A stretch of 64,000 bases of DNA, taken from assembly GCF_900142375.1 (NCBI RefSeq), contig NZ_FRAR01000009.1, positions 62,001 through 126,000 of the forward strand, in the 5' to 3' direction. The stretch is from Desulforamulus aeronauticus DSM 10349 (lineage in GTDB: Bacteria > Bacillota > Desulfotomaculia > Desulfotomaculales > Desulfotomaculaceae). A model generated the notes under the pieces. It had not been told where the DNA came from. It searched no databases and saw nothing but the letters and a program-made list of their open reading frames with translations. Shown one piece after another: positions 23,292 to 31,258 of the stretch (position 1 is the first letter of the stretch; the number at the start of each line of letters is the position of its first letter). The position numbers and the translations under genes are program-made.

Positions 23292-25472
23292 ATGGCTAAA
23301 AAACTTGGATTTTTCCTTTGCACAGGTTGCGGCATTGGCGAAGCCCTCGATGCAGCGGCTTTAACGAAAGTAGCAGCCAAAGAATATAAGGTGCCTGTTT
23401 GCAAAGAACACGGCTACCTCTGCTCCGCAGAAGGTGTAGAGTTAATTAAAACTGAAATCGAAGCTCAGGGCGTCGACGGTTTTGTCATCGCTGCTTGCTC
23501 CAACCGTGTAAATGGCGATGTCTTCAAATTCCCCGGCGTTTTTGTGGATCGGGTAAATCTACGTGAACAAGTGATTTGGGTACACGAAGCCGACGATGAA
23601 GATACTCAAATGTTGGCTGAAGATCAGATCCGTATGGGTTTAGAAAAGATTAAAGCTGGTGAAGCTCCTGCGCCTTACGTGGGTGAAAACCTGTCCAAAA
23701 CTGTTCTCGTTGTGGGCGGTGGCCTAGCTGGTATGACAGCAGCTTTAGAAGCAGCCAAAGCTGGCTATCCTGCAGTACTGGTAGAAAAAGAAGCTGCTCT
23801 AGGTGGTTGGTTGAATAAAGTTTACAAAACCACTCCCATGGCTGCTCCTTTTGCAGTGCCGGAAGATCCCAATGTTGCCGGCCGTATTGCTGAAATTGAA
23901 GCGAATTCTAACATTAAGGTATACACTGGTGCTGTGATTGAGAAAATTGCTGGTGGTCCCGGTATGTTTGATGCGGAAATTAATCAAGGTGGCAATATTG
24001 TAGCTGAAAGAGTAGGGGCCATTATCCTGGCCACTGGCTCTAAGCCCAATGATGTAAATTTAGATTACCTGGGCTATGGTAAATATCCTAACGTTATTAC
24101 CCATGCTGAATTTGAGGCAAAGGCTAAGGCGGGTCAAATTGGTGCTCAGAAGGTTGCCTTTATTCAGTGTGCCGGCTCCCGGGATGCCGAGCGTCTTGCC
24201 TATTGCTCTGCAGCCTGCTGCGTCGAGACCTTAAAGCAAACCATTATTTTAAAGGAACTGGCTCCCGAAGCTATGTCCTACGTTTTCTATAAAGATATCC
24301 GCAGTTCCGGCCAATATGAGCATTTCTATAAAGCTGCACAGGAAACGGGTGCTGTTTTCATTAAAGGTGATATTACCGGTATTTCCGAAGCTGGCGGCAA
24401 GCTAATTGTAGAATCCGAAGATATTCTGCTAGGCGGTAACGCCAAGGTAGAAGATATTGATTTAGTAGTGCTGGCCAACGGTATGATTCCCACTAACAAG
24501 GCTACAGAGGCCATTGTAGCCGCTGAGGGAGATGCTGCTGGTGAAGCGGCAGCTACTCAGGAAGCTGCCGAGAAGATCCTGAACCTGCAATACAGACAGG
24601 GTCCCGAACTACCTAACCTGAAATATGGTTTTCCGGATTCCCACTTTATCTGCTTCCCTTACGAAACACGCCGGACTGGTATCTATGCTTGTGGTAGTGT
24701 AAGAGCTCCTATGGATATGGCCAAGGCTGTTGGTGATGCTACCGGTGCTGCTTTAAAGGCAATCCAGTGTGTAGAAGTCACTGCTGGTGGTGCTGCTGTA
24801 CATCCCAGAAGTGGTGACCTATCCTATCCCGAATTTGCCTTACAACGCTGCACCCAGTGCAAGAGATGTACCGAAGAGTGTCCCTTTGGTGCCATTAACG
24901 AAGATGCCAAAGGTAATCCGCTACCCAACCCCACTCGCTGCAGAAGATGCGGTACTTGTATGGGAGCTTGCCCAGAGCGTATTATCTCCTTCAAGAACTA
25001 TTCTGTGGCCATGATCGGTAACATGGTTAAGGCTGTAGAGGTTCCCGAAGAAGATGAAGAAAAGCCAAGAATTCTTATTCTGGCCTGTGAAAACGATGCT
25101 ATGCCTGCCCTGGATATGGCCGGTATCAACCGTTTGAAGTACAATTCCTGGGTGCGTATCCTGCCTGTAAGATGCCTGGGCTCTTTGAACCTGGTATGGG
25201 TTGCTGATTCCATGTCCAAGGGCTTTGACGGCGTATTGCTGCTGGGCTGCAAACATGGAGATGACTACCAGTGCCACTTCATGAAGGGTTCCGAACTGGC
25301 CGAGATCCGTCTGTCCAAGGTGTCTGAAACTCTCGACCGCTTAGGTCTGGAATCAGATCGTGTTCGCATGATGCAGATTAATATTATGGATTATGCTGAA
25401 CTACCCAAGATCATCGACAAATTTGCCGAGGACCTTGAGGAATACGGCCCCAACCCGATGAAAGGCTTCTAA
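23292..25472 (+). CDS. qmoB: QmoB, HdrA-like flavoprotein with MvhD-type C-terminal domain
   Basis: A 726-residue protein. After an N-terminal cysteine domain (CTGCGIGEA; CKEHGYLCS) comes an FAD domain (VVGGGLAGMTAALEA near residue 140; CAGSRDAE near 294). Two [4Fe-4S] motifs (CTQCKRCTEECPFGAI and CRRCGTCMGACPERII) lie near residues 520-560, followed by a C-terminal MvhD/FlpD-like domain (ILACENDAMPAL ... LLLGCKHGDDYQCHF). The MvhD part in methanogens links hydrogenase to HdrA, so its presence fits electron exchange with soluble partners such as HdrBC. A strong terminator follows. Confidence 0.95.
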   Translation: MAKKLGFFLCTGCGIGEALDAAALTKVAAKEYKVPVCKEHGYLCSAEGVELIKTEIEAQGVDGFVIAACSNRVNGDVFKFPGVFVDRVNLREQVIWVHEADDEDTQMLAEDQIRMGLEKIKAGEAPAPYVGENLSKTVLVVGGGLAGMTAALEAAKAGYPAVLVEKEAALGGWLNKVYKTTPMAAPFAVPEDPNVAGRIAEIEANSNIKVYTGAVIEKIAGGPGMFDAEINQGGNIVAERVGAIILATGSKPNDVNLDYLGYGKYPNVITHAEFEAKAKAGQIGAQKVAFIQCAGSRDAERLAYCSAACCVETLKQTIILKELAPEAMSYVFYKDIRSSGQYEHFYKAAQETGAVFIKGDITGISEAGGKLIVESEDILLGGNAKVEDIDLVVLANGMIPTNKATEAIVAAEGDAAGEAAATQEAAEKILNLQYRQGPELPNLKYGFPDSHFICFPYETRRTGIYACGSVRAPMDMAKAVGDATGAALKAIQCVEVTAGGAAVHPRSGDLSYPEFALQRCTQCKRCTEECPFGAINEDAKGNPLPNPTRCRRCGTCMGACPERIISFKNYSVAMIGNMVKAVEVPEEDEEKPRILILACENDAMPALDMAGINRLKYNSWVRILPVRCLGSLNLVWVADSMSKGFDGVLLLGCKHGDDYQCHFMKGSELAEIRLSKVSETLDRLGLESDRVRMMQINIMDYAELPKIIDKFAEDLEEYGPNPMKGF

Positions 25473-25494
25473 TTCAAATAAGATGAATTAATAA

Positions 25495-25526
25495 GGAAAC
25501 CCCCGCCGATGCGGGGGTTTCCTTCT
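25495..25526 (+). terminator. terminator after qmoB
   Basis: A perfect 12-bp stem (GGAAACCCCCGC / GCGGGGGTTTCC) with CGAT loop, followed by TTCT. It closes the sulfate-activation block. Confidence 0.85.
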
Positions 25527-25607
25527 ATAATAAAACTAACTTTCCCCTAGACCTCAGAGTAATTCCACGAAGCCCAGCTAGGACCTAAAAGTAAATTATC
25601 TATAAGC

Positions 25608-25748
25608 CTAGTTACTTTCTTCTTCCCGACCTATGGCAAAAAATTTTTTCATGATTTCTACAATCATTTTACTAGTTTCAATTTCATTGTGAACATTGCA
25701 TTTATCCATTTCCTCCTGAGCCCAGGTAGCAAAATCATTCATAGTCAT
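25608..25748 (-). CDS. small protein of unknown function (46 aa)
   Basis: A short reading frame with a good ribosome-binding site (GGAGGG, 6 nt before ATG 25748; a second ATG follows two codons later). The peptide (MTMNDFATWAQEEMDKCNVH ... EEESN) is soluble, probably two helices, with one Cys and an acidic end. I recognise no family. It stands alone on the minus strand between the qmoB terminator and a 300-bp AT-rich gap. The clean ribosome-binding site is the main reason to believe it. Confidence 0.5.
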   Translation of the reverse strand: MTMNDFATWAQEEMDKCNVHNEIETSKMIVEIMKKFFAIGREEESN

Positions 25749-26077
25749 ACTAATCCCTCCATGATTTTTATAGTTTCGGGGCATCTAAAATGGGACCCTT
25801 AGGTAAATAAATCTAGGCATTTACACTTAGTGATGATGAATTATACCCAGGTCTGGTGACAAAATATATGAGATTTTTCACCGAGTAGGGCAACACCTCC
25901 TAAATTTATTGAAAAATCACCTGAAACCCCCTTGCGAATATGCCCCGTTAGTGCTACAATAACCATGAAGGTAGTGACAACTGCGTGGCTGTCACAGGTG
26001 TTATTATAAACACTATATATTTTTATTTACCGAGGCAATTTTTGTCTTGGTTATATCTGTTTTGGTAAGGTTTTGTC
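25749..26077. other. intergenic stretch without a convincing gene
   Basis: AT-rich sequence upstream of the 46-residue gene. It contains a small inverted repeat GTGACA/TGTCAC near 25975-26000 and an isolated AGGAGGTG on the minus strand near 25890 that is followed only by a 26-codon frame at poor spacing. I see nothing else in it. Confidence 0.4.
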
Positions 26078-26164
26078 ATGATACTAGCACAAATTGTTAA
26101 TTACTTCAATCGCAATTGGCAAAGAATAAGTAAAGAATTTTATGCCAAAATGGTTAGTTTTTGA
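26078..26164 (+). CDS. possible 28-residue peptide
   Basis: ATG 26078 with AAGG seven nt upstream opens a 28-codon frame (MILAQIVNYFNRNWQRISKE and eight more residues). The peptide would be an amphipathic basic helix, which recalls small membrane-active peptides, but this is weak evidence. Its stop overlaps the edge of the degenerate repeat copy at 26163. It may be chance. Confidence 0.25.
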   Translation: MILAQIVNYFNRNWQRISKEFYAKMVSF

Positions 26165-26291
26165 AAAAACTTAGATTGCTACCTACCCGTAACCTATAGT
26201 TATGCCCATTAGGTACACCGGGTTTTTAGATGTTGGTGGAAGAGTAGTTTGTCATTAGGTATAGCGGAAAGTTTTATATTTGCCGATATAC
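26163..26291 (-). repeat. structured intergenic repeat, copy 3 (degenerate, full length)
   Basis: Read on the minus strand: hairpin A-like GTATATCGGC ... GCTATAC with mismatches, then ACAAACTAC-CTTCCACC (block B), then GGGCATAACTATAGGTTACGG (block C) and the tail AAGTTTTTTC. All blocks are in the same order as in copy 1 but diverged. It lies about 45 bp downstream of the deacetylase terminator, in the same orientation. Confidence 0.6.
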
Positions 26292-26335
26292 AATAAAAAA
26301 TCATATACATTGAATGAAAAGTAGTAAAAAATAGG

Positions 26336-26378
26336 CAAAACCCCCTCATTTTATCTTATAAAAAATGAGGGGGTTTTG
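26336..26378 (-). terminator. terminator of the polysaccharide deacetylase gene
   Basis: A perfect 17-bp stem (CAAAACCCCCTCATTTT and complement) is followed on the minus strand by CCTATTTTTTACT. Confidence 0.85.
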
Positions 26379-26406
26379 CGTAGCTAAAATAAATACATTT
26401 TATAAT

Positions 26407-27108
26407 TTAAGATATATCATCGTAATTGGTGTTTTGCATAGACAATAAATCAGAGAGAGACACCACTCGAAAGCCTCGATCCTGAAGTCCTTTTAATAAA
26501 AGTGGAAGGGCTTGAACGGTTTTACTTCGGTTCAGTCTGCCGTCATGCAGTAAGATGATATAACCGGGTTGGACCTTTTCCAGAACTCTGTTGGCCATTT
26601 TCTCAGGGGTGGGAGCATTGCGATTTTCAATCGTTAGGGTCCAGAGTATTTCCTGTAAGCCAAAGGTTGAAGCACTGGTTTTAGCGTAATCTGTGCTTAG
26701 ACCTTTGGGGGAGCGATAATACATCGGAAGTTGACCAATGGTTTTCTCGACAATTTGCTGACAACCGGAAATCTCCTGATGTGTTTCCCGAGCGGATAAA
26801 TCGGGCATCTGTGGGTGGGTCATGGTATGGTTACCAATTTCATGACCTTCTGAAATTATTTTTTTTGCGATGTTGGGATATGCTTCTACATTTTTACCGA
26901 CTACAAAGAAGCAGGCATGAGCGTGATATTGCCTTAAAGTATCCAAAATAGGTAGAGTATATCGAGGGTCAGGACCGTCGTCAAAGGTTAGGGCAACTAC
27001 CTTATCTGTTACATCAACCCGACAAATGGCTTTGTGTCCTAAAGCCGTTTTTAGTCCAGAAGGATTTACTATGGTAAACCAGATAAAAACAGTTATTAAA
27101 ACTACCAT
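26407..27108 (-). CDS. polysaccharide deacetylase (NodB domain), membrane-anchored
   Basis: A 233-residue protein with an N-terminal hydrophobic anchor (residues 1-13 as called) and a NodB domain: TFDDGPDP (metal Asp), HTMTHP (metal His pair), YRSPKG (usually R-P-P-x-G), and LLHDG near the end. It probably deacetylates cell-wall sugar such as peptidoglycan GlcNAc outside the cell. The start is doubtful: ATG 27108 has no ribosome-binding site, whereas GGAGGGG near 27150 is followed in frame by CTT-ATA-AAC with no standard start codon, and the extra residues (INSQKLRNIAS) would give the anchor its usual basic flank. An ATA start at 27141 is possible. Confidence 0.85.
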   Translation of the reverse strand: MVVLITVFIWFTIVNPSGLKTALGHKAICRVDVTDKVVALTFDDGPDPRYTLPILDTLRQYHAHACFFVVGKNVEAYPNIAKKIISEGHEIGNHTMTHPQMPDLSARETHQEISGCQQIVEKTIGQLPMYYRSPKGLSTDYAKTSASTFGLQEILWTLTIENRNAPTPEKMANRVLEKVQPGYIILLHDGRLNRSKTVQALPLLLKGLQDRGFRVVSLSDLLSMQNTNYDDIS

Positions 27109-27326
27109 CGAGGCAATATTACGTAACTTTTGGCTGTTTATAAGAGTCCCCTCCTCTCATACCCTATTATATGAATGACTAATTCGCTAAAGTTATGAGA
27201 AGACCTTGCAGCTGCTACAAAATCTATAATGATTTGACGAAAGTTTACTGGAAACATTCTTTTTGGCAGGAATTTTAAGGTAACAGTAGAATATTTTATA
27301 ATTCGAATATGTCTATGGAGGTTATC

Positions 27327-28448
27327 ATGCGGCGGGTTTCCATCGATAACTTAAAGCCCGGTATGAAAGTCGGGCGTGCCATTCAAAACAGTAATGGACA
27401 CACGCTCTTACATGCTGGAGTAATCCTGAATGATAAATACATAGCTCGCCTGAGGCTGATGGGAATTCCATCGTTATATATCGATGATGGCTTCTTACCG
27501 GATCTGTTTGTTGAGGATGTTATTTCAGATCAAGTCAGGATTAAAGCGATTAAGCAAGTTAGAAATACACTACAAAAACATTCTCATTCTATGGGTGAAA
27601 GTCTTGCGGAAACAGAGAAACTATATGGCACTATCAGTGAAATGATTGATCAATTATTGAATGACCCAAAGCTTATTGTTGAATTAACTGATATTCGTTC
27701 GATGGATGATTATGTGTTTGCCCATTCGGTAAATGTTTGCGTCTTGGCCTTAATGACAGGAATTTCCCTAGGTTATGAGCGCCCTAAGCTGCATCACCTG
27801 GGCATGGGAGCATTATTACATGATATTGGCAAAATATTAATTCCTAAGGAGATCTTAAACAAACCTGGCCCCCTTACACAGGAGGAGTATGAAATTGTCA
27901 AGAAACATCCGGAATTTGGACAACAAATATTAAACAAAAATTCACAGGTTAGCAATTTATCGAAGTTAGTCGTGTATCAACACCATGAACGCTACTCCGG
28001 AGAAGGCTATCCACGAGGTTTAAAGGATAACGAAATACACGAATTTGCTCAAATTACCGGCATGGTGGATATGTATGATGCCCTTACAGCTGACAGGGTT
28101 TATCGGAAGGCATTTTTACCTCACGAAGCCTATGAGATGATATCAGGGGCAGGAGATTATTTGTTTTCTTACCATTTAATTGAACCCTTCCTTTCAAATA
28201 TTGCTGCCTATCCAGCTGGTACACCGGTTGAGTTAAGCAGTGGTGATATAGCGGTGGTAATAAGCACAAAAAAGGGATTCTCCCTATACCCGCGTGTGAG
28301 GTTGTTATACGACAAAAAGAAATGTCCAGTTACCACAGTAACTGAAATCGATCTTTTGGATCATCGTAGCATAGTTATCTCTCGGGTCTTATACGAACTG
28401 GATGGATTGATTGAGAACCAGGAGGCCTTTAACAACACTGAAAGATAA
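27327..28448 (+). CDS. HD-GYP domain protein, probable cyclic di-GMP phosphodiesterase
   Basis: A 373-residue cytoplasmic protein. The N-terminal region (about 1-130) has the DUF3391-like/PilZ-like start RRVSIDNLKPGMKVGRAI common to Firmicute HD-GYP proteins. The HD domain carries AHSVNV, LLHDIGK, KKHPEFG, YQHHERYSGEGYPRGL (the H-H-E and GYP motif) and DMYDALTADRVYRK. These residues bind metals and hydrolyse cyclic di-GMP. The start is ATG 27327 with GGAGG seven nt upstream. Terminator and structured repeat copy 4 follow. Confidence 0.9.
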   Translation: MRRVSIDNLKPGMKVGRAIQNSNGHTLLHAGVILNDKYIARLRLMGIPSLYIDDGFLPDLFVEDVISDQVRIKAIKQVRNTLQKHSHSMGESLAETEKLYGTISEMIDQLLNDPKLIVELTDIRSMDDYVFAHSVNVCVLALMTGISLGYERPKLHHLGMGALLHDIGKILIPKEILNKPGPLTQEEYEIVKKHPEFGQQILNKNSQVSNLSKLVVYQHHERYSGEGYPRGLKDNEIHEFAQITGMVDMYDALTADRVYRKAFLPHEAYEMISGAGDYLFSYHLIEPFLSNIAAYPAGTPVELSSGDIAVVISTKKGFSLYPRVRLLYDKKKCPVTTVTEIDLLDHRSIVISRVLYELDGLIENQEAFNNTER

Positions 28449-28449
28449 A

Positions 28450-28479
28450 ACATCCTGGTTAACCAGGGTGTTTTTCTTT
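28450..28479 (+). terminator. terminator after the HD-GYP gene
   Basis: ACAtCCTGG pairs with CCAGGgTGT (G-T wobble) with a short TTAA loop and tail TTTTTC, followed at once by repeat copy 4. Confidence 0.8.
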
Positions 28480-28575
28480 AGCATATCGGAAAGTATAAAA
28501 TTTCCCGACATGCATAAGGGCAAACTAAGTTTCCGCCGGCGTTTAAAGACTTGGTGGAAGATCATGAGTTTTTCA
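28480..28575 (+). repeat. structured intergenic repeat, copy 4 (short form)
   Basis: Hairpin A (GCATATCGGAAA ... TTTCCCGACATGC, one mismatch) is followed by block B: AAACTaagtTTCCGCC pairing with GGTGGAA and ending AGTTTTTC. Relative to copy 2 the stem changed CTCCGCC/GGCGGAG to TTCCGCC/GGTGGAA, so pairing is kept. It lies 43 bp upstream of htrA. Confidence 0.75.
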
Positions 28576-28618
28576 AGAATAAACTAAGGTAATACTAGTA
28601 GATACGGAGGATGATAGA

Positions 28619-29764
28619 ATGAAAAGGTGGCATAAGATTGGACGTTTGATGGTAATTTTAACAGTTTTATCAGCATTTATGTTGGCATCAGGCTGTTCAC
28701 TGATCAAAGATATTGAACCACAGCAAAAGAGTACCGAGCAACAACAAAGCGGGGGTGCAAATGCTAATTTACCAGGTGTTGGTCCTGATAGCATTGCCAA
28801 TATTGTAGAACAGGCCAGCCCTGCTGTAGTCAAAATTACTACTGTAGTAGAAGTTGGTGGGTTTCAGAACAACCCATATTTTAATGATCCACTATTTCGT
28901 CAGTTTTTTGGTATGAGAGCGGAACCCCAATATGAAAATGGCTTAGGCTCTGGATTTTTAGTATCAAAGGACGGCTATATTCTAACAAATTCACACGTAG
29001 TTGAGGGGGCCCGACAAGTTAGCGTTCTAATCAAGAATCACAAAAAGCCTTACGTGGCAAAACTGATAGGATCAGATCCCTCTTTGGACCTCGCTGTGTT
29101 AAAAATTGAAGGGAAAGATTTCCCTACTTTACCTTTAGGAGACTCCAATAAAATTCGGGTAGGTAATTGGGTAATTGCCATCGGCAGCCCCTTTGGCCTA
29201 GAAGATACGGTAACCATTGGAGTTATTAGTGCCAAGGAACGCCCCTTGGAGATTAATGGCCGAACCTTTGAACATTTACTGCAGACCGATGCTTCTATTA
29301 ACCCTGGCAATAGCGGAGGCCCCTTATTAAATCTTAATGGTGAGGTAATCGGTATTAATACAGCCATTAATGCTCAGGCCCAGGGTATTGGTTTTGCTAT
29401 TCCAACCAGCACAGTAAAACAAGTGATGGATGAACTTATCCAAAAGGGTAAAGTGGCACGTCCTTGGATAGGTGTACAAATTCAACCTGTAACTTCAGAT
29501 ATTGCTAACTTCCTCGGTTACGAAGGTTCTGAGGGAGCTGTAATTTACGGAGTTGTACCCGGTGGCCCAGCGGAAAAGGCGGGCATGAAAGAAGGGGATA
29601 TTGTTTTAGCAATCGATGGGAGTAAGGTTGCATCGCCGGATGATCTAATCGCAATCTTACAGAAAAAGAAAATAGGAGTAGGTATAGGAGTTGAGATATT
29701 TCGGCATGGAAAAACCATCAAATTAGAAGTAAAGACAGCCGAGAGACCCAGTGAGATAAAGTAA
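28619..29764 (+). CDS. htrA: HtrA/DegP-type serine protease, lipoprotein form, one PDZ domain
   Basis: A 381-residue protein. The lipobox LASGC (Cys near residue 26) predicts a lipid anchor on the outer face of the membrane instead of the usual TM anchor of Firmicute HtrA. The catalytic triad is visible: His in TNSHVVEG, Asp in SDPSLDLAVLKI, Ser in NPGNSGGPLL. A single PDZ domain follows (about residues 285-375; PWIGVQIQP, GGPAEKAGMKEGDIVLAIDG). It degrades misfolded exported proteins. GGAGG precedes ATG 28619. Flanked on both sides by structured repeat copies 4 and 5. Confidence 0.93.
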   Translation: MKRWHKIGRLMVILTVLSAFMLASGCSLIKDIEPQQKSTEQQQSGGANANLPGVGPDSIANIVEQASPAVVKITTVVEVGGFQNNPYFNDPLFRQFFGMRAEPQYENGLGSGFLVSKDGYILTNSHVVEGARQVSVLIKNHKKPYVAKLIGSDPSLDLAVLKIEGKDFPTLPLGDSNKIRVGNWVIAIGSPFGLEDTVTIGVISAKERPLEINGRTFEHLLQTDASINPGNSGGPLLNLNGEVIGINTAINAQAQGIGFAIPTSTVKQVMDELIQKGKVARPWIGVQIQPVTSDIANFLGYEGSEGAVIYGVVPGGPAEKAGMKEGDIVLAIDGSKVASPDDLIAILQKKKIGVGIGVEIFRHGKTIKLEVKTAERPSEIK

Positions 29765-29781
29765 ATGAAGAGAGCAGGATA

Positions 29782-29812
29782 AAGCAGGATATTGTGTCCT
29801 GCTTATTTTTTT
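29782..29812 (+). terminator. htrA terminator
   Basis: AAGCAGGA pairs with TCCTGCTT around a 7-nt loop, followed by ATTTTTTT, which runs directly into repeat copy 5. Confidence 0.85.
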
Positions 29813-29915
29813 GGCATATCGGAAAGTTTTATACTTTCCGATATGCATAAGGATCGTACCTTAAAGGTCATAACCTGTAAGGTCACAGGCAAGTAAACAA
29901 GACAAGTTTTTCTAA
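29813..29915 (+). repeat. structured intergenic repeat, copy 5 (block B missing)
   Basis: Hairpin A (GGCATATCGGAAAGT ... ACTTTCCGATATGC) is followed directly by block C (AAAGGTCATAACCTGTAAGG onward) and the tail GACAAGTTTTTCTAAC. Block B present in copies 1, 2 and 4 is replaced by a few bases. It lies 68 bp upstream of the larA-like gene. Confidence 0.8.
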
Positions 29916-29983
29916 CCGAGTAAGAGAATAAAATAGCACAGATGAAAGAAAAAATTTGGGCAAACTAAAGCTGGAGGTGCACT

Positions 29984-31258
29984 ATGCAATTTTTAGTACC
30001 CTATGGCAAAGAGCAACTAATCATTAACCTAAAGGAAGAAAATGTTGCAGACTATATTAACCCTACGATAAGTTCAACTGTCCACTCAAAAGGAGTTATT
30101 GAAAGGTCGCTAAGTAACCCTATCAAAAGCTTGACCCTGCAAGAGCTAGTTCAGCAAAAAAGGAAAGGGTCAGTTATCATTTTGGTGACCGATGTTTCCC
30201 GCCCCATTCCCTACCAAGAATTACTGCCACCCGTTATCCAAGAACTGAAAAAGGGTGGAATTTCCGGTGAGGAGTTAAAATTTATCATTGCCACCGGTGC
30301 CCATCGCCCGAATAAAGCGGCGGAAAATCGAGAAGTATTTGGTTCACTGGTAGATCAATACTTTTTTGAAAATCACAATTGTGATACCAATCTCAAGGTT
30401 TTGGGAAATTTAACCGGAGGAGTAGAACTGCAGATCAATGCAGACGTAGCCGCTGCAGGGCTCTTAATTATTACCAGTTGCATCATGCCCCATAACCTGG
30501 CCGGTTTCTCTGGTGGGCCCAAAATGATTCTACCTGGAGTAGCTGGCAGAAAAACCATCGAAGAAAACCACAGTCTTATGAAGCATATTCAAGTAGGGCC
30601 CGGAAAAGTGAGAAATAATCCTATCTCACAACAAATGCTTGAGGCTTTGCAATTGTCTGGGGTTGATTTTAGCATTAATGTGATTCTAAACTCTCAAAAT
30701 CAAATTACCCAATCCTTTGCGGGCCATCCCGAAGCAGCCTGGCGGGCTGGCTGCGAGAGTTGCAGGCAATTATATCAGTTACCTTTACCGGAACCGGCAG
30801 AAGTGGTAATTGTTGGTGGTGGGGGCTACCCCAGAGATGCTAACCTTTACCAAGCTGTCAAGGCCTTGGTTAATGGGGGGCGTTTTCTAAGAGAGGGAGG
30901 AACGATCGTTTTATTGGCAAAATGTCAGGAGGGCATGGGGGAACCTCTCTTTGAAGAGTGGATGCTGGCGGCTAAAAATCCTGCAGAAATAGTGGAACGC
31001 TTTGAAGCCAAGGGGTTTCGCTTGGGGGCCCATAAAGCCTACGTTCTTTGTAAAATTCTCCAAAGAAAAGAAGTGATCCTTGTATCCGAGTTGGCAGCTA
31101 CAGATCAGCAAGTACCACTTCTAAAAAATGTACGAAATTGGGAAAGTGCGGCAAAGTTACTTATCCAAAAACATGGCCCCGATTACCGGGCGTTGATACT
31201 CCCCTTAGCCGGACTGGTGTTTCCGTTGTCGGGCCAAGAGATACCTTCTAATAAGTAA
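29984..31258 (+). CDS. LarA-family nickel-pincer isomerase (lactate racemase homologue)
   Basis: A 424-residue LarA-family protein. Visible family motifs are DVSRPIP, ATGAHRPN, and the central MPHNLAGFSGGPKMILPGVAG, which holds a His and the Lys that in LarA attaches the nickel-pincer nucleotide, then TIEENH. The family racemises or epimerises 2-hydroxy acids. No larB, larC or larE maturation genes are in the window, so the cofactor must come from elsewhere, and the substrate may not be lactate. GGAGG precedes ATG 29984. Its last 76 nt overlap, tail to tail, the deacetylase gene on the other strand. Confidence 0.85.
   Translation: MQFLVPYGKEQLIINLKEENVADYINPTISSTVHSKGVIERSLSNPIKSLTLQELVQQKRKGSVIILVTDVSRPIPYQELLPPVIQELKKGGISGEELKFIIATGAHRPNKAAENREVFGSLVDQYFFENHNCDTNLKVLGNLTGGVELQINADVAAAGLLIITSCIMPHNLAGFSGGPKMILPGVAGRKTIEENHSLMKHIQVGPGKVRNNPISQQMLEALQLSGVDFSINVILNSQNQITQSFAGHPEAAWRAGCESCRQLYQLPLPEPAEVVIVGGGGYPRDANLYQAVKALVNGGRFLREGGTIVLLAKCQEGMGEPLFEEWMLAAKNPAEIVERFEAKGFRLGAHKAYVLCKILQRKEVILVSELAATDQQVPLLKNVRNWESAAKLLIQKHGPDYRALILPLAGLVFPLSGQEIPSNK

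Noticed and set aside
22841-23404. Open frame antisense to qmoA/qmoB
   Set aside because: It covers conserved coding sequence on the other strand, is rich in Gly/Ser/Cys/His of no family, and has no ribosome-binding site.
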